Assembly: GCF_030867145.1 (NCBI RefSeq)
Contig: NC_134436.1
Location: forward strand, 4,092,001-4,156,000
Length of the DNA: 64,000 nt
Direction of reading: 5' to 3'
Origin: Opisthocomus hoazin
Lineage: Eukaryota > Chordata > Aves > Opisthocomiformes > Opisthocomidae
Under the pieces are notes generated by a model. It was not told the origin of the DNA and did no database searches. It saw only the letters and a program-made list of their open reading frames with translations. Shown here one piece after another: positions 54,150-64,000 of this stretch. How positions within the stretch are numbered: the stretch's first letter is position 1; each line of letters begins with the position of its first letter. Both the position numbers and the translations under genes were made by a program.

Positions 54150-56618
54150 ATGTGCGCGTGGTGGAGAGCCGTGTTGCGGGTGCTGGTGCTGCAGGCGTCC
54201 TGGGCGCTGGGCGGCGGGCAGGTGCGGTACTCGGTGCCGGAGGAAGCGAAAGTCGGGACGGTGGTGGGCCGTCTGTGGCAGGACCTGGGCCTGGAGGCGG
54301 GCGATGCGGAGGCGCGGCGTCTGCGGCTGGTGGCGCAGGGCCGTCGGGCGAGCGTGGAGGTGAGCGGGGCGAGCGGGGCGCTGGTGGTGAGCTCGCGGCT
54401 GGACCGGGAGGAGCTGTGCGGGAAGAGCGCGCCGTGCGCCGTGCGCCTGGAGGTGCTGGTGGAGCGGCCGCTGCGCGTCTTCCACGTGGAGCTGGAGGTC
54501 ACGGACATCAACGACAACGCCCCGCTCTTCCCCGCCGCCCGGAGAAACCTCAGCATCGCTGAATTAACAACGGTGCCGGGGTCTCGTTTCCCGCTGGAGG
54601 GCGCGTCGGATGCAGATATCGGAGCCAACGCGCAGCTCTCGTACACCCTCAGCCCCAGCGACCACTTTAGTCTCGATGTGAAATCCTCTGATGAAAACAG
54701 GAAATCTCTGTTCCTGGTACTCGATAAATCTCTGGACCGCGAGACGCTGGCTGTGCACCGGTTGTTGCTGACGGCGAGCGACGGTGGCCGGCCGCCGCTG
54801 ACGGGCACGCTGGAGCTGTTGATCTCGGTGCTGGACGCCAACGACAACGCGCCCCAGTTCAACCAGTCGGTGTATAAAGTGCAGCTGCCGGAGAGCTCTG
54901 CGAAGGGGACGCTGGTGCTGAGGGTGAACGCCACGGATCCGGACGAGGGTCTTAATCAGGAGTTTTCTTACAGCATCGTCAGTTCGGTTCCTGCTGGTAA
55001 CAGTGACCTGTTTACAATCGATCCGAAGACGGGCGTGATCAGACTGACGGGCTCCCTGGACTTTGAAGACGTCCGTTTACACGAGCTGCAGATCGAAGCG
55101 AGAGACAAAGGTTGGGCCCCGCTCTCGGGTCACTGCAGCGTGGAAATGGAGGTGCTGGACGTGAATGACAACGCGCCGGAGGTGTGGGTGACGTCGCTGT
55201 CGGTGCCGGTGCCGGAGGACGCGGCGGTGGGGACGGTGGTGGCGCTGCTGAGCGTGTCGGACCGGGACTCGGGGGCGAACGGGCGGGTGCGGTGCGCGGT
55301 GTGGCCGTCGTCGCCGTTCGGGCTGGTGGCGAGGTTCGCGGGCTCGTACTCGCTGGTGCTGCGGGAGGCGCTGGACCGGGAGCGCGTGTCGGAGTACGCG
55401 GTGGAGGTGCGTGCGGAGGACGGCGGGGCGCCGCCGCTGCGCGCCAGCCGCGGGTTGCGTGTGCCGGTGTCGGACGTGAACGACAACGCGCCGGCGTTCG
55501 CGCAGGCCGTGTACACGGTGCTGGCGCGGGAGAACAACGCGGCGGGCGCGGAGCTGGCGCGTCTGTGGGCGCGGGACCCGGACGAGGCGGGCAACGGGCG
55601 CGTGAGCTACTCGTTGGGGGAGGGCGGCGTCGGGGTGGCGTCTGTGGGCGGGGGGTGGCGGTCGGCGTCGAGCTACGTGTCGGTGGACGCGGAGAGCGGT
55701 CGGCTGTGGGCGCTGCAGCCGCTGGACTACGAGGAGGTGCAGGTGCTGCAGTTCGAGGTGCGGGCAGTGGACGCGGGGGAGCCGCCGCTATGCGGCAACG
55801 CCACGGTGCAGCTGTTCGTGGTGGACGAGAACGACAACGCACCGTCGCTGCTGTCGGGCGTGGGCGGCGGGCCGGTCGTGGGTTCTTCGGGTGCGGATTC
55901 GTCGGGTTCGGGGGCACTGTGGGCGTGGGCGGCGTGGGGTGCGCCGGCGGGGCAGGTGGTGGCGAAGATCCGCGCGGTGGACGCGGACTCGGGCTACAAC
56001 GCGTGGCTGCGCTACGAGCTGTTGGAGCCGCGGGGGAAGGGCGCGTTCCGCGTGGGGCTGTACAGCGGCGAGGTGAGCACGGCGCGGGCGCTGGAGGAGG
56101 CGGACGGCCCTCGGCAGAGGCTGGTGATCGTGGTGCGGGACCACGGGGAGCCGGCGCGCTCGGCCACGGCGACGCTGAGCGTGTCGCTGGTGGAGGGCGC
56201 CGAGGCGGCGCTGGCGGCCGCGGGCTCGTCCGCGTCGTCGTCGTCGTCGTCGGTGGCGGGATCGGGGTCGGGGCTGCGTCCGGCGGCGGGCGCGGAGGGC
56301 GGCTCGGCGTCGGCGACGAACGTGTGGCTGGTGGTGGCCATCTGCGCGGTGTCGAGCCTGTTCGTGCTGGCGGTGGTGCTGTACGGGGCGTCGCGGTGGG
56401 CGCCGCGGGCGGCCGTGCTGTCGGGTCCCGGTCCGGCGACGCTGGTGTGCGCCAGCGAAGTGGGGAGCTGGTCGTACTCGCAGCGCCAGAGCCGGAGCCT
56501 GTGCGTGGCGGACGGCGCGGGCAAGAGCGACCTGATGGTGTTCAGCCCCAACTTCCCGCCGCCGCCCGGCGCCGCGGCGAAGGAGACGCAACCGGAGGCA
56601 CCCGCTGTCCTGGACACG
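54150..56618 (+). CDS. PCDHA: protocadherin alpha, variable exon 4 of the window
   Basis: Complete variable exon of 823 codons. Signal peptide MCAWWRAVLRVLVLQASWAL; EC1 as in the others except AKVGT for AKAGT, with CGKSAPC kept and RGD absent. Mid-EC2 is distinct (SPSDHFSLDVKSSDENRKSL, LVLDKSLDRETL), and so is EC3: LPESSAKGTLVLRVNATDPD, GLNQEFSYSIVSSVPAGNSD, IDPKTGVIRLTGSLDFEDVR and LHELQIEARDKGWAPLSGHC. Its EC3 is nearer to exon 3 than to exons 1 and 2. EC5 ends DENDNAP. The EC5-EC6 linker is the shortest of the four (GSSGADSSGSGALW). The last 621 bases and the donor ACG|GTGAGT are identical to exon 3. The upstream purine tracts and conserved block group with exon 2. Confidence 0.95.
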
Positions 56619-58428
56619 GTGAGTGGCCGTCCCTTTCTGGCCTCTGGCCCCTTCCCCCGACGCCCGTTGGTGCTTGTGGCCGTTGTGCCCCGGCCGTGGT
56701 CAGGCGCTGTTGGTAGCCGGGCTGAGCCCCCGTGTCCTGGTGGGTGTGCGGGTGTCTTGGCGGGTGCTTTATGGGCCCTTCTCACCTTGCTTGGCGTCCT
56801 TGCCGGAGCACCGCGGCTCCTGCTTTGAGGGAAAAGTAAAGGTAGTGCCACACCCTGCAGCTGTTCCCGTTTGCAGCTGAGGGTTGCTGTTCTGGGTATG
56901 AGTTCTCCCGTCAAATAAAATCACTGCTGGTTTTAATGAGAGATGCCCAGGTAGGGGTGTCTTGGCGAGTGCTTCAGGATGTTCATGGGCCCTTTGCACC
57001 TGGCTTTACATCCTTGCCGGAGCGGCTCCTGCTTTATGGGAAAAATGAGGGAAAAGCAGTAGTTACCATCCGCAGCTGAGGGTTGCTGTTGTGGGCATGA
57101 GTTGTTCTCCTGTCAAATATAATCACTGCTGATTGTGACGATAGATGCCCCGGCATCAGCTTTTGAGATGCTCCAGCTTGCTGGTGTGTAGCATTTCCAT
57201 CCGAGCTTGCTGAAGGAGTGCAAGACAGTCAGGCTGTGGTGGTGACAGTCCCCCAGGCACTATTTACAGCCTTTATTACCTTTGCTGAGCATGCTGGTAT
57301 TAGGTATGGTTTCTTATCAAAAAGCCGTCCTCTTTGAATCTCCTTTGCAAAAGATCTGATGCCAGTTGACAACCGGGGCTGCAAGGTTTTCTCTACCCGT
57401 GGAGAGAAAAATTGTCTGGTTGCACCACCATGAGTCATTAAAAAAGTAGGGAAGACTTTGTGGACTTTTGCTATGTTTGTTTTTTTTTTTTTGCAAGTAT
57501 GTTGTTACTCTACCTAGTAGCACAAAGTGTTCATGGAGAGGAGTGTGAGTCAAGGTAAGTGTTAGAAATGGGAATTGTCTTGTTCTTTTTCTTTTCCTGC
57601 TCCCCGTTTTGGCCAGTTTTTGGACTTGTGTTGTTGGCCAGAGAAGTGGTTTGAAATACACTGGCCTGTTTTGGTGGGAAATTTCAGGATTTGTATCAGC
57701 AGCCACATCATTTCAAAGCCTCAAAGCCCTAGAAATCTTGTTTTCTGAAAAGAATAACCAACCAACCAAACAAAGAAAACCCCAGACAATAAAGAACTGC
57801 CCCTTCCCAACAAAATTCGATCTCAAATTCTCCTACACAGTCGATATCATATGTTGCCATGGTGTGCTCCTCAACATTTTGTTTTTTCTGTGAGAGCATG
57901 AAATCAATGCCATTGCTGTTTAGAGCTGGTGTGACATCAGCTGCAGAAAGAATATTGCTCCCAGGTCTGCCACATGTCCATGTGAGGTAGCTGAAGCATA
58001 GCCAAACATGGAGGGTCAGCATCCAGACAGCCTGTATGTGATAGCTCTGTGTGTTTTTTATGGTGCTCTCATTGAAGGGCAGGGTGAGGAAAAGTGAGAC
58101 TGAGCCTTAAGATGAGAAAGCAAGCTATGACACGTTGCAGAAGTGAATGTTGCAGTAGCACTGAGTAGGGCTTCGGCATCTCCTGATATGAAAACATGAG
58201 GCAGGATGGGAACAGTTTGTTCCTTCCGAAGATCCATTCCCACGCTGCTGGGTGGTGGGTTTGGAGGCCTTCCTGATAGTGACATGGCACTGATATGCCC
58301 ACAGTGTTTTCTAAGCTCCTGAGACTCTCCGAGCAGGGTCAGTAGGTTCTGCTGCTGCCTGCCTCATGTAGGGAACGTGTTGGAAAAGAGGGGGTGAGAT
58401 GCAGACTGCTGAGTACTGTCTGATGAAC
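55998..58428. repeat. identity block shared with exon 3 region, right copy
   Basis: Partner of 42397-44827. It includes the end of exon 4, its donor, the open read-through frame to 56828, AATAAA at 56914 and the doubled flank (about 56751-56956 and 56957-57161). After 58428 the two regions part abruptly: this one continues CTTTTTTTTTCTATGGTAGA where the other has CTTTTCCCTGCTG. Confidence 0.88.
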
Positions 58429-61249
58429 TCTTTTTTTTTCTATGGTAGAAATTCTCCCACCCATTTGATATCGTGTGTGTACTTGCCCTTCAGCATTTGG
58501 TGTGGCTTTCTGAAAAGATAAATTCCATGTGGACTGGGATCAGGGCTGTCACGGGTCTGATCACAGAATCTTGAAGAAGTCTAACATGGAGCTTTGTGAT
58601 GTTTCTATCTGATATTGCTGAAAAGGTGAAAGGGTTGAGGCTGGAGTTCATGCACCTGGGAAGTGTCTGCCAGACACTGTGTGGCTTTGCATCCCTCCGT
58701 GTGGTCTTTGTGCCGATCATGAGCGAAGGTGAGGATGTGCCTGGATCGTGCTCAGAGCGGGGTTTAGAGCTGGAGCATGTTGTTGTGGTGGAGTGGTGTC
58801 TGAGTATTGCGGCAGCGTTCCTGCAAGTGACACCGAGTAGGGCCCTGTGTCACAGGGAGGGCGACCATGAGTGGAGGACAGTCATGCCTGATGGAAATGG
58901 AGATGCTGGGTAGAACACGGCTTGTGTCTTTGGTGAAGAAGTGGAGCATGTCTGTTTAGCTGTGGAGATCCCTTTTCCCAGGTCTCAAGACAGAGGATTC
59001 CCACAGAAATCCTTGAGAAGTGTCCTCGTGCACAGTGCTGCTTGCCTGGGATCCTTGCATGACCTCCGGAAGTTCTGTATATCTTAGGGCACTGATGTTC
59101 TTTGTGGTATTACTGCTTGTGATGATACCTGGCACGTATGCCTTGAACCTCTTTTTTTTGATGTGGAATGTTGTTGCTGAAAGAGAAGCTTTCCAAATTT
59201 GGATGAGATATGGCCAGCCCTCTCTGAAGCTCTCGTTGGTTACCTCTCTGCTCTTAGTCTTGCTAGGGAGGGAAAGAAGTGGTCTCCCTGTTCAAGATTT
59301 TGAGAAAACTTGCATTTCAATAGAGCGGAATAGGATCCTTTGGTTTTCTTCTCTGAGGAAAATCTCCCACCCTCTTGTTTGTTTTTTTCTGTCCCATTGG
59401 CAATGTGTTGGTAACAGTGGATGAGATGCAGAGTGCTGAATTTTGTCAGCTGTCAGGTGGCAGATGTTTGGGCAATTTTGCATCAGTGGGGGGAGAGCTG
59501 TCTTTTCCGGTCTCCTGAGCTAGGTTTCACATTGAGAGAATGTCCTCAGCTTTCAGGCCTCCTTCCTGCTTCGCCTTGTGAGAGAAGTGTAAGGTGCACC
59601 GTGCACAGTCGATTTATTGCAGAACATGTGACATTTTTTTCCTGTCCAGCTTCTTCAGAATGCTGATAATGTTATAGAATCATAGAATCATGTGGGTTGG
59701 AAAAGACCTCTAAGATCATAAAATCCAAAATGTCAAGGGAAAATATCCTTGAAAACCACATCTCCTGTGCTGAAAATATTTCTTATTCTGAAGAAGCAAC
59801 CATTGATTCTACAGTTAAGTCGCTCATTCCTGAAGAAGGTATGTTCTGAGAGCCAGAGATGCTTTTGTTCCTCTTCGGTTGTGACATCTTCATGTTGAAT
59901 CAACCAAATGTTGCCAGGGTTGTAATGCCTGTAGGCTTGGAGCAGCAAAGCATCACTGCCTCCCCTTGTTCCTTTCCTGCTTCTTCCAGGCACAGCATGA
60001 GCAGGCGGCAGCAAGGATGGATGCGGGAGGGACCCCAATGCCTTTTATTGAGTGGATGTGTTGGGCATTGAGGAGATGTTGTCAGTGAAAATGTTGTTGT
60101 GTTTCATTGGTGGCTTTTGTTTGGCTGTGTGGTGCATGGGTAATGGTAATGAAGGAGAGGTATTCCATGGGGTTGTGGTATTGTCATGCTTGGCTGTGGT
60201 GCGTTTGGACTGTTTGGAGCCTGTTTGCACAGATGTCAAAGCACCTGGGGCTTGGGCGTGTGTTTCCAAGGGTGGTGGATTCTGTTCCAATGTAGCAGAG
60301 ATGTTCTTTGCCATTTGATTGCCTTGGTCTGTTATTTGGTGGGTCCTGGAGAGGAGTGGAGGCTGAAGAGTGTGGTCTTCTTGCGGAAGAGATGGGAAGC
60401 TGCAGGAGCAGTCTCTCTGTCTTTCATAGACTGGAGGAAAGCTGTAAGGTTGTTACTCTCCTGGAGGGATGGAATGTGTCAGAGAAGAGGAATGAGAACT
60501 CTTAGCAAAGGGCATGTCCATGCTTGACGTCGAGTGTGATGTAGTAATTTATAAAAAATGTTGGTAAAGGAGACAAAAAAGGCTTGTACTCCTAGCCAGA
60601 GAAGTAGCGTGATGTACACTGTCCTGTTTTTGTGTTCTTTCAGTGTTTGCATCAGCAGGCACAACTGTACAGAAGAGTCAGAAATCTTCAGTTTAATTAA
60701 AAAACAAACAAATAACACCCCAAACCCATATCAAGTTGTCTAGCATTGTAGGTATCATCTAGTAGAGTGCTGTGCTCATCAAAATGTGGGTTGTTATCTC
60801 ATAAAATGAAATCAATGCCATTGCCATTAGAGCTGTCCTGACATCACCTTTAGAAAGACTATTGCTCCCCAGGGTGTAACATTTCCATCTGAGAGAGCTG
60901 AAGCATTGGCAGATGTGAAAGCTGAGCTGCAGAGACTGTGCTGGACACTGTGCGTATTTACATACGTACCGTCTGTGTGTTTTCTTATGGTGCTGTCTTT
61001 GCTGGGAAGGGACTACAAAAGCTGGGTTGATCTGTGAGGTGACAAAGGAAAGCATGGCATGTTGTTGGAGATGAATGTGTCAGTGTCACTGAGTAGGGCT
61101 TGGCCGTTTCCTGATATGAGAGGTGAACTTGAGCAGTGGGATGACTTGTCTGAGGTAAGCAAAAATCCTTGGGAAGACCATGGGCTATGTCATAAGAAGG
61201 CAGGAATGGGAGATGATGTGCTCGTCTTGAGACACGCCAATTTTTGAGG
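58429..61249. repeat. spacer modules after exon 4
   Basis: No gene. Modules as elsewhere, but the first part of the usual spacer is missing: the sequence jumps straight to the TAGAAATTCTCCCACCCA module (58440). It continues with a TTTGGTGAAGAAGTGGAGCA piece, TATGGCCAGCCCTCTCTGAA (59210), a CR1-like tail (59674-59735), the pyrimidine tract with CTTCCAG before GCACAGCATGAGC (59968-60000), CAAAGCACCTGGGGCTTGG (60236) and AGAGCTGTCCTGACATCACC (60830). Confidence 0.8.
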
Positions 61250-63465
61250 GACGGTCTGCTAGTGAAGTCCCTCAGTCTGCTCCATGACATGCTGAATACA
61301 CTGGAAAATGTTGGATATCTCTCTCCACTAATGCATGGAGTATGAGGAATAAACAAGAAGAGCTAGAAGCTTTGATCCCGTCCCAGAGCTGTGACCATGA
61401 AGTAATCAAGTTTCAGACCGTTGTCAGTAGGAGAAACACTCCCAGCAACACTTTGACCGTGGGTGTGGGGAGAGCAGACTTTGGGCTGCTGAAGGAGCAG
61501 GGGTCCATGAATGCCGGTCACTTTTTAAGAGCCATTTCTGAAGAGTGCAGAAGCAGGCAATTCCAAAGTGTCGGAAGTCAAGGAAGCAGGGCAGAGGCCG
61601 GCTTGGCTGAGCAGGGATCGTCTAGAATGTAGTCGGAAAAGGAAAGCATAGAGACGTTGGAAGCAAGGATAGGTGACACAGAAAGACCACAGAGATGCTG
61701 TTTGCCACTGCAGGGAGAAAATTCATGCAGCCAAAGCTTGATTAGAGTTCAAGCTGGCCAGCCCTGTGCAGGACAACAAAACCAGCTTTTTAATATATGT
61801 CAACAGCAAAAGTAGCATCAGAGAGAACATCGGTCTGTTACTTGATGAGTTCAGCCACCTCACAAGTAGAGAAATTGACAAAGCAGAGATGTTTAATGCC
61901 TTCTTCACCTCTGTCTTTAACACTGAGGACTGGCCCTGGAACCCCCGGAGCCCTGTGCTGGAAGAGTGTGTCTGGGGGAATGATAATCTCCCAGTCAACT
62001 CTGATCTTGTTTGAGACTTGCTGCTCCAGCTGGAGGCACAGCAGTGTATGGAGCCCCAATGAGATTCATCGCAGTGTTCTCAAAGAGCCGGCTGATATTA
62101 TTGTGGTTCTTCTCACCATTACTTTTTGATGATCTTGGGAGTCTGGAGTGGTCCTAGTCAACTGGAAGCTGGCAAATGTTGTCTCCATTTTCAAGAAGGG
62201 TAAGCAGGAAGACGCCGTTAATTATAGGCCTGTCAGTCTCACTTCAGTGCCTGGTAAGACAGCGGGGAAGTTCATTCTGGGAGTTATTGCAAAACACCTC
62301 AGAGGCACTGCAGTCATTGGTGATAGCCAGCACGGATTGATGAGGGGAAAGTCCTGCTTGACTAACTTAATTTCCTTTTATGACAAGGTCACCCATCTAG
62401 CTGAGCAAGGGAAGCCAGTTGATGTGGGGTTTTTTTGCATTTTAGCGAGGCTTTTGATACTGTCTCTCACAGTATCCTTCTGGATAAAATGTCCAGCACA
62501 CAGCTAGACAAGTCCGTAACATATTGCACAAGCAAGTGGCTGAAAGGTTGAGCTCAAAGAGTTGTGGTATATGGGGTTACGTCAGGTTGTCAGCCACTGA
62601 CTAGTGGGGTTCTGCAGGGCTCGGTTTTAGGGCCAGTGCTTTTTAATGTTTCTATAAATGATCTGGAGGTAGGAGTTGAATGTCCATTAAGTAAGTTTGC
62701 CAATGATACTAAATTTGGAGGAGCTGTGGATTCTCTTGAAGGTAGAGAGGCCTTACTAAAAGACCTGGATAGACTAGAAAGCTGGGCGATCCCCAGCCAT
62801 ATGAAATTTAACAAGATCAAATACTGGATTCTGCACCTGAGACAGGGTAATGCTTTTTATACACACAAATTTGGGAACGAGAGGCTGGAGAGCAGTGCCA
62901 TGGAATGAGATCTGGTGTTTTGGGTTGACATGAGGAGTCAACAGTGTGCCATGGCAGCCAAAAGGCCAACCATGTTCTGGGGTGCATCAAGCACAGCATT
63001 GCTAGCCAGTCAAGGGAAGTGATTGTCCCACTCTACACGGCACTGGTGCAGCCCTACCTCGAGGACTGTGTGCAGTTTTGGGTGTCTCAATACAAGAAGG
63101 TCATCAGACTATTAGAGTGTGTCCAGAGCAGGGTGACCAAGATGGTGAAAGATCTTGAGAGCAAGACTTTTGAGAAGTGGCTGAGGGCACTTGATTTGCT
63201 CAGCTTGGAGAGGGCTGAGGGGAGACCTGATCTCAGGCTACAACTGCCTCAAGAGGGGCAGCGGAGATGGAGGTGGTGCTCTCCTCTCGTTGGTGACCAG
63301 TGACAGGACACATGGCAATGGACTGAAGCTGCCTCAGGGGAAGTTCAGGCTGGATGTTAGTAAGAAGTTCTTTACTGGGAGGGTGGTCGATCACTGGAAT
63401 AGACTCCCCAGGGAAGTGGTCATGGCACAAAGCCTGCCAGAGCTCAAGGAGCATGCTGTAGAATA
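61250..63465 (+). mobile_element. CR1 LINE, third related copy, without nested insertion
   Basis: Begins upstream of the NKQEELEAL segment but lacks most of the endonuclease. It continues with the linker DKAEMFNAFFTSVFNTEDWP, the RT segments VNWKLANVVSIFKKGKQEDA, NYRPVSLTSVPGKTAGKFIL, HGLMRGKSCLTNLISFYDKV, SGVLQGSVLGPVLFNVSIND and [11 protein letters not shown] (Asn replaces Asp in FADD), and a nearly complete C-terminus ([40 protein letters not shown]). The nested CR1 of the other two copies is absent and the empty site is intact. Broken by a few stops and frame changes. Confidence 0.92.
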
Positions 63466-64000
63466 GCTTCAAAATTCTGGAAGAAAGTGAGTAATTTTCT
63501 GTGCAGCAACCCCAGAAATCTCTGAGAACACTGAGTGAAAATGTCCTTTAAAACCACATCTCCTCTCCTGAAAATGTTTCTTTTCTGAAGATGCAACCAG
63601 TGATGCTACAAGTAAGTTGCTCATACCTGAAGAAGATACGTTGAGACAGATGTACTTCGTTCCTGTTTTGTCATGGTATCTTCATGTTGGATGGAGCAAA
63701 TGTTGCCTGGATTGTAATGCCTGTCGATTTGGAGCAGCAAAGCACCACTGCCTGCTCTCATTCCTTTCCTGCTGCTTCCAGGCACAACGTGATTGGGTGG
63801 CAGCAGGAATGGTTGAAGGAGTAACCACAGTGTGTTTTGGGGACTGGATCTGCTGGGAATCAAGGGGATGTTGTCAGTGAAAATGACGTAGTGCTACTCT
63901 CGTGGATGTTGTGTGGCTGTGTTATGGAAGAATTATTTTTCCTTCCAGTAGCTGCTGTGTTTTGGATTTAGTATGAGAAGAATGTTGGTAACACTGATGG
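63466..64000. repeat. spacer module at the right end of the window
   Basis: No gene. Matches the module at 10370-10800 and 59740-60120: ACCACATCTCCTCTCCTGAA, AGTAAGTTGCTCATACCTGA, the pyrimidine tract with CTTCCAG before GCACAACG (63755-63790) and GGGGATGTTGTCAGTGAAAA. By analogy another purine tract and variable exon may follow beyond 64000, but nothing in the window proves this. Confidence 0.75.

Noticed and set aside
53512-54363. Plus-strand Lys/Glu-rich frame of 283 codons
   Set aside because: Low-complexity translation of the purine tract and promoter; its counterparts before exons 1-3 end at different points, so no protein is conserved.
1-64000. CRISPR array, operon or bacterial mobile system
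   Set aside because: The repeats are long diverged modules without spacer regularity, and gene structure, splice donors and CR1 elements are those of a bird genome.

Overview
The window is vertebrate nuclear DNA and almost certainly from a bird. It carries CR1 LINEs with the avian (CACAGAAT/ATTCTGTG)n 3' end, an avian-type LTR fragment, and very GC-rich single-exon cadherin genes in AT-richer, LINE-filled spacers. It is part of the variable-exon array of the clustered protocadherin alpha locus (PCDHA). The family call rests on the six cadherin repeats in one exon, the Cys-X5-Cys of EC1 (CGKSAPC), the VGSWSYSQ cytoplasmic motif, the SDLMVFSP segment and a GTGAGT donor at the end of each exon. 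The species cannot be named from the sequence.

Four complete variable exons lie on the + strand: 12491-14971, 25100-27574, 40543-43017 and 54150-56618 (827, 825, 825 and 823 codons). Each is preceded by the same upstream series: a purine-rich tract, a conserved non-purine block of about 170 bp, a second purine tract, then a CpG-rich promoter and 5' UTR. A candidate CSE (CGCT core) lies 176-186 bp before each ATG. Each exon would be spliced to the shared constant exons, which are not in this window and should lie to the right. Two remnants of a further, older exon (3226-3386 and 31273-31433) keep only the cytoplasmic end and its donor.

Large-scale layout: the left part of the window (1 to about 10.9 kb, with weaker similarity to about 12.9 kb) is repeated almost unchanged from 28048. 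Unit 1 (1-28047) runs remnant exon, CR1s, exon 1, spacer, exon 2. Unit 2 (28048 to about 56.6 kb) runs remnant exon, CR1s, exon 3, spacer, exon 4. Exon 4 is then followed by a copy of the exon 3 downstream flank (55998-58428 matches 42397-44827 with no difference found by eye). The spacers are an array of recurrent, diverged modules that appear to be decayed flanks of earlier exon duplications. They are interrupted by CR1 copies, a 5S rRNA fragment and an LTR fragment.

Taken together: the exons encode neuronal cell-surface recognition isoforms, one promoter per exon. EC1 and EC4 through the cytoplasmic tail are homogenised between copies. Variation is concentrated in mid-EC2 and EC3, which form part of the homophilic interface. 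The four exons are mosaics: exons 1 and 3, and 2 and 4, pair by upstream sequence; 1 and 2 pair by EC3; 3 and 4 pair by 3' end. This implies repeated unequal crossover and gene conversion.
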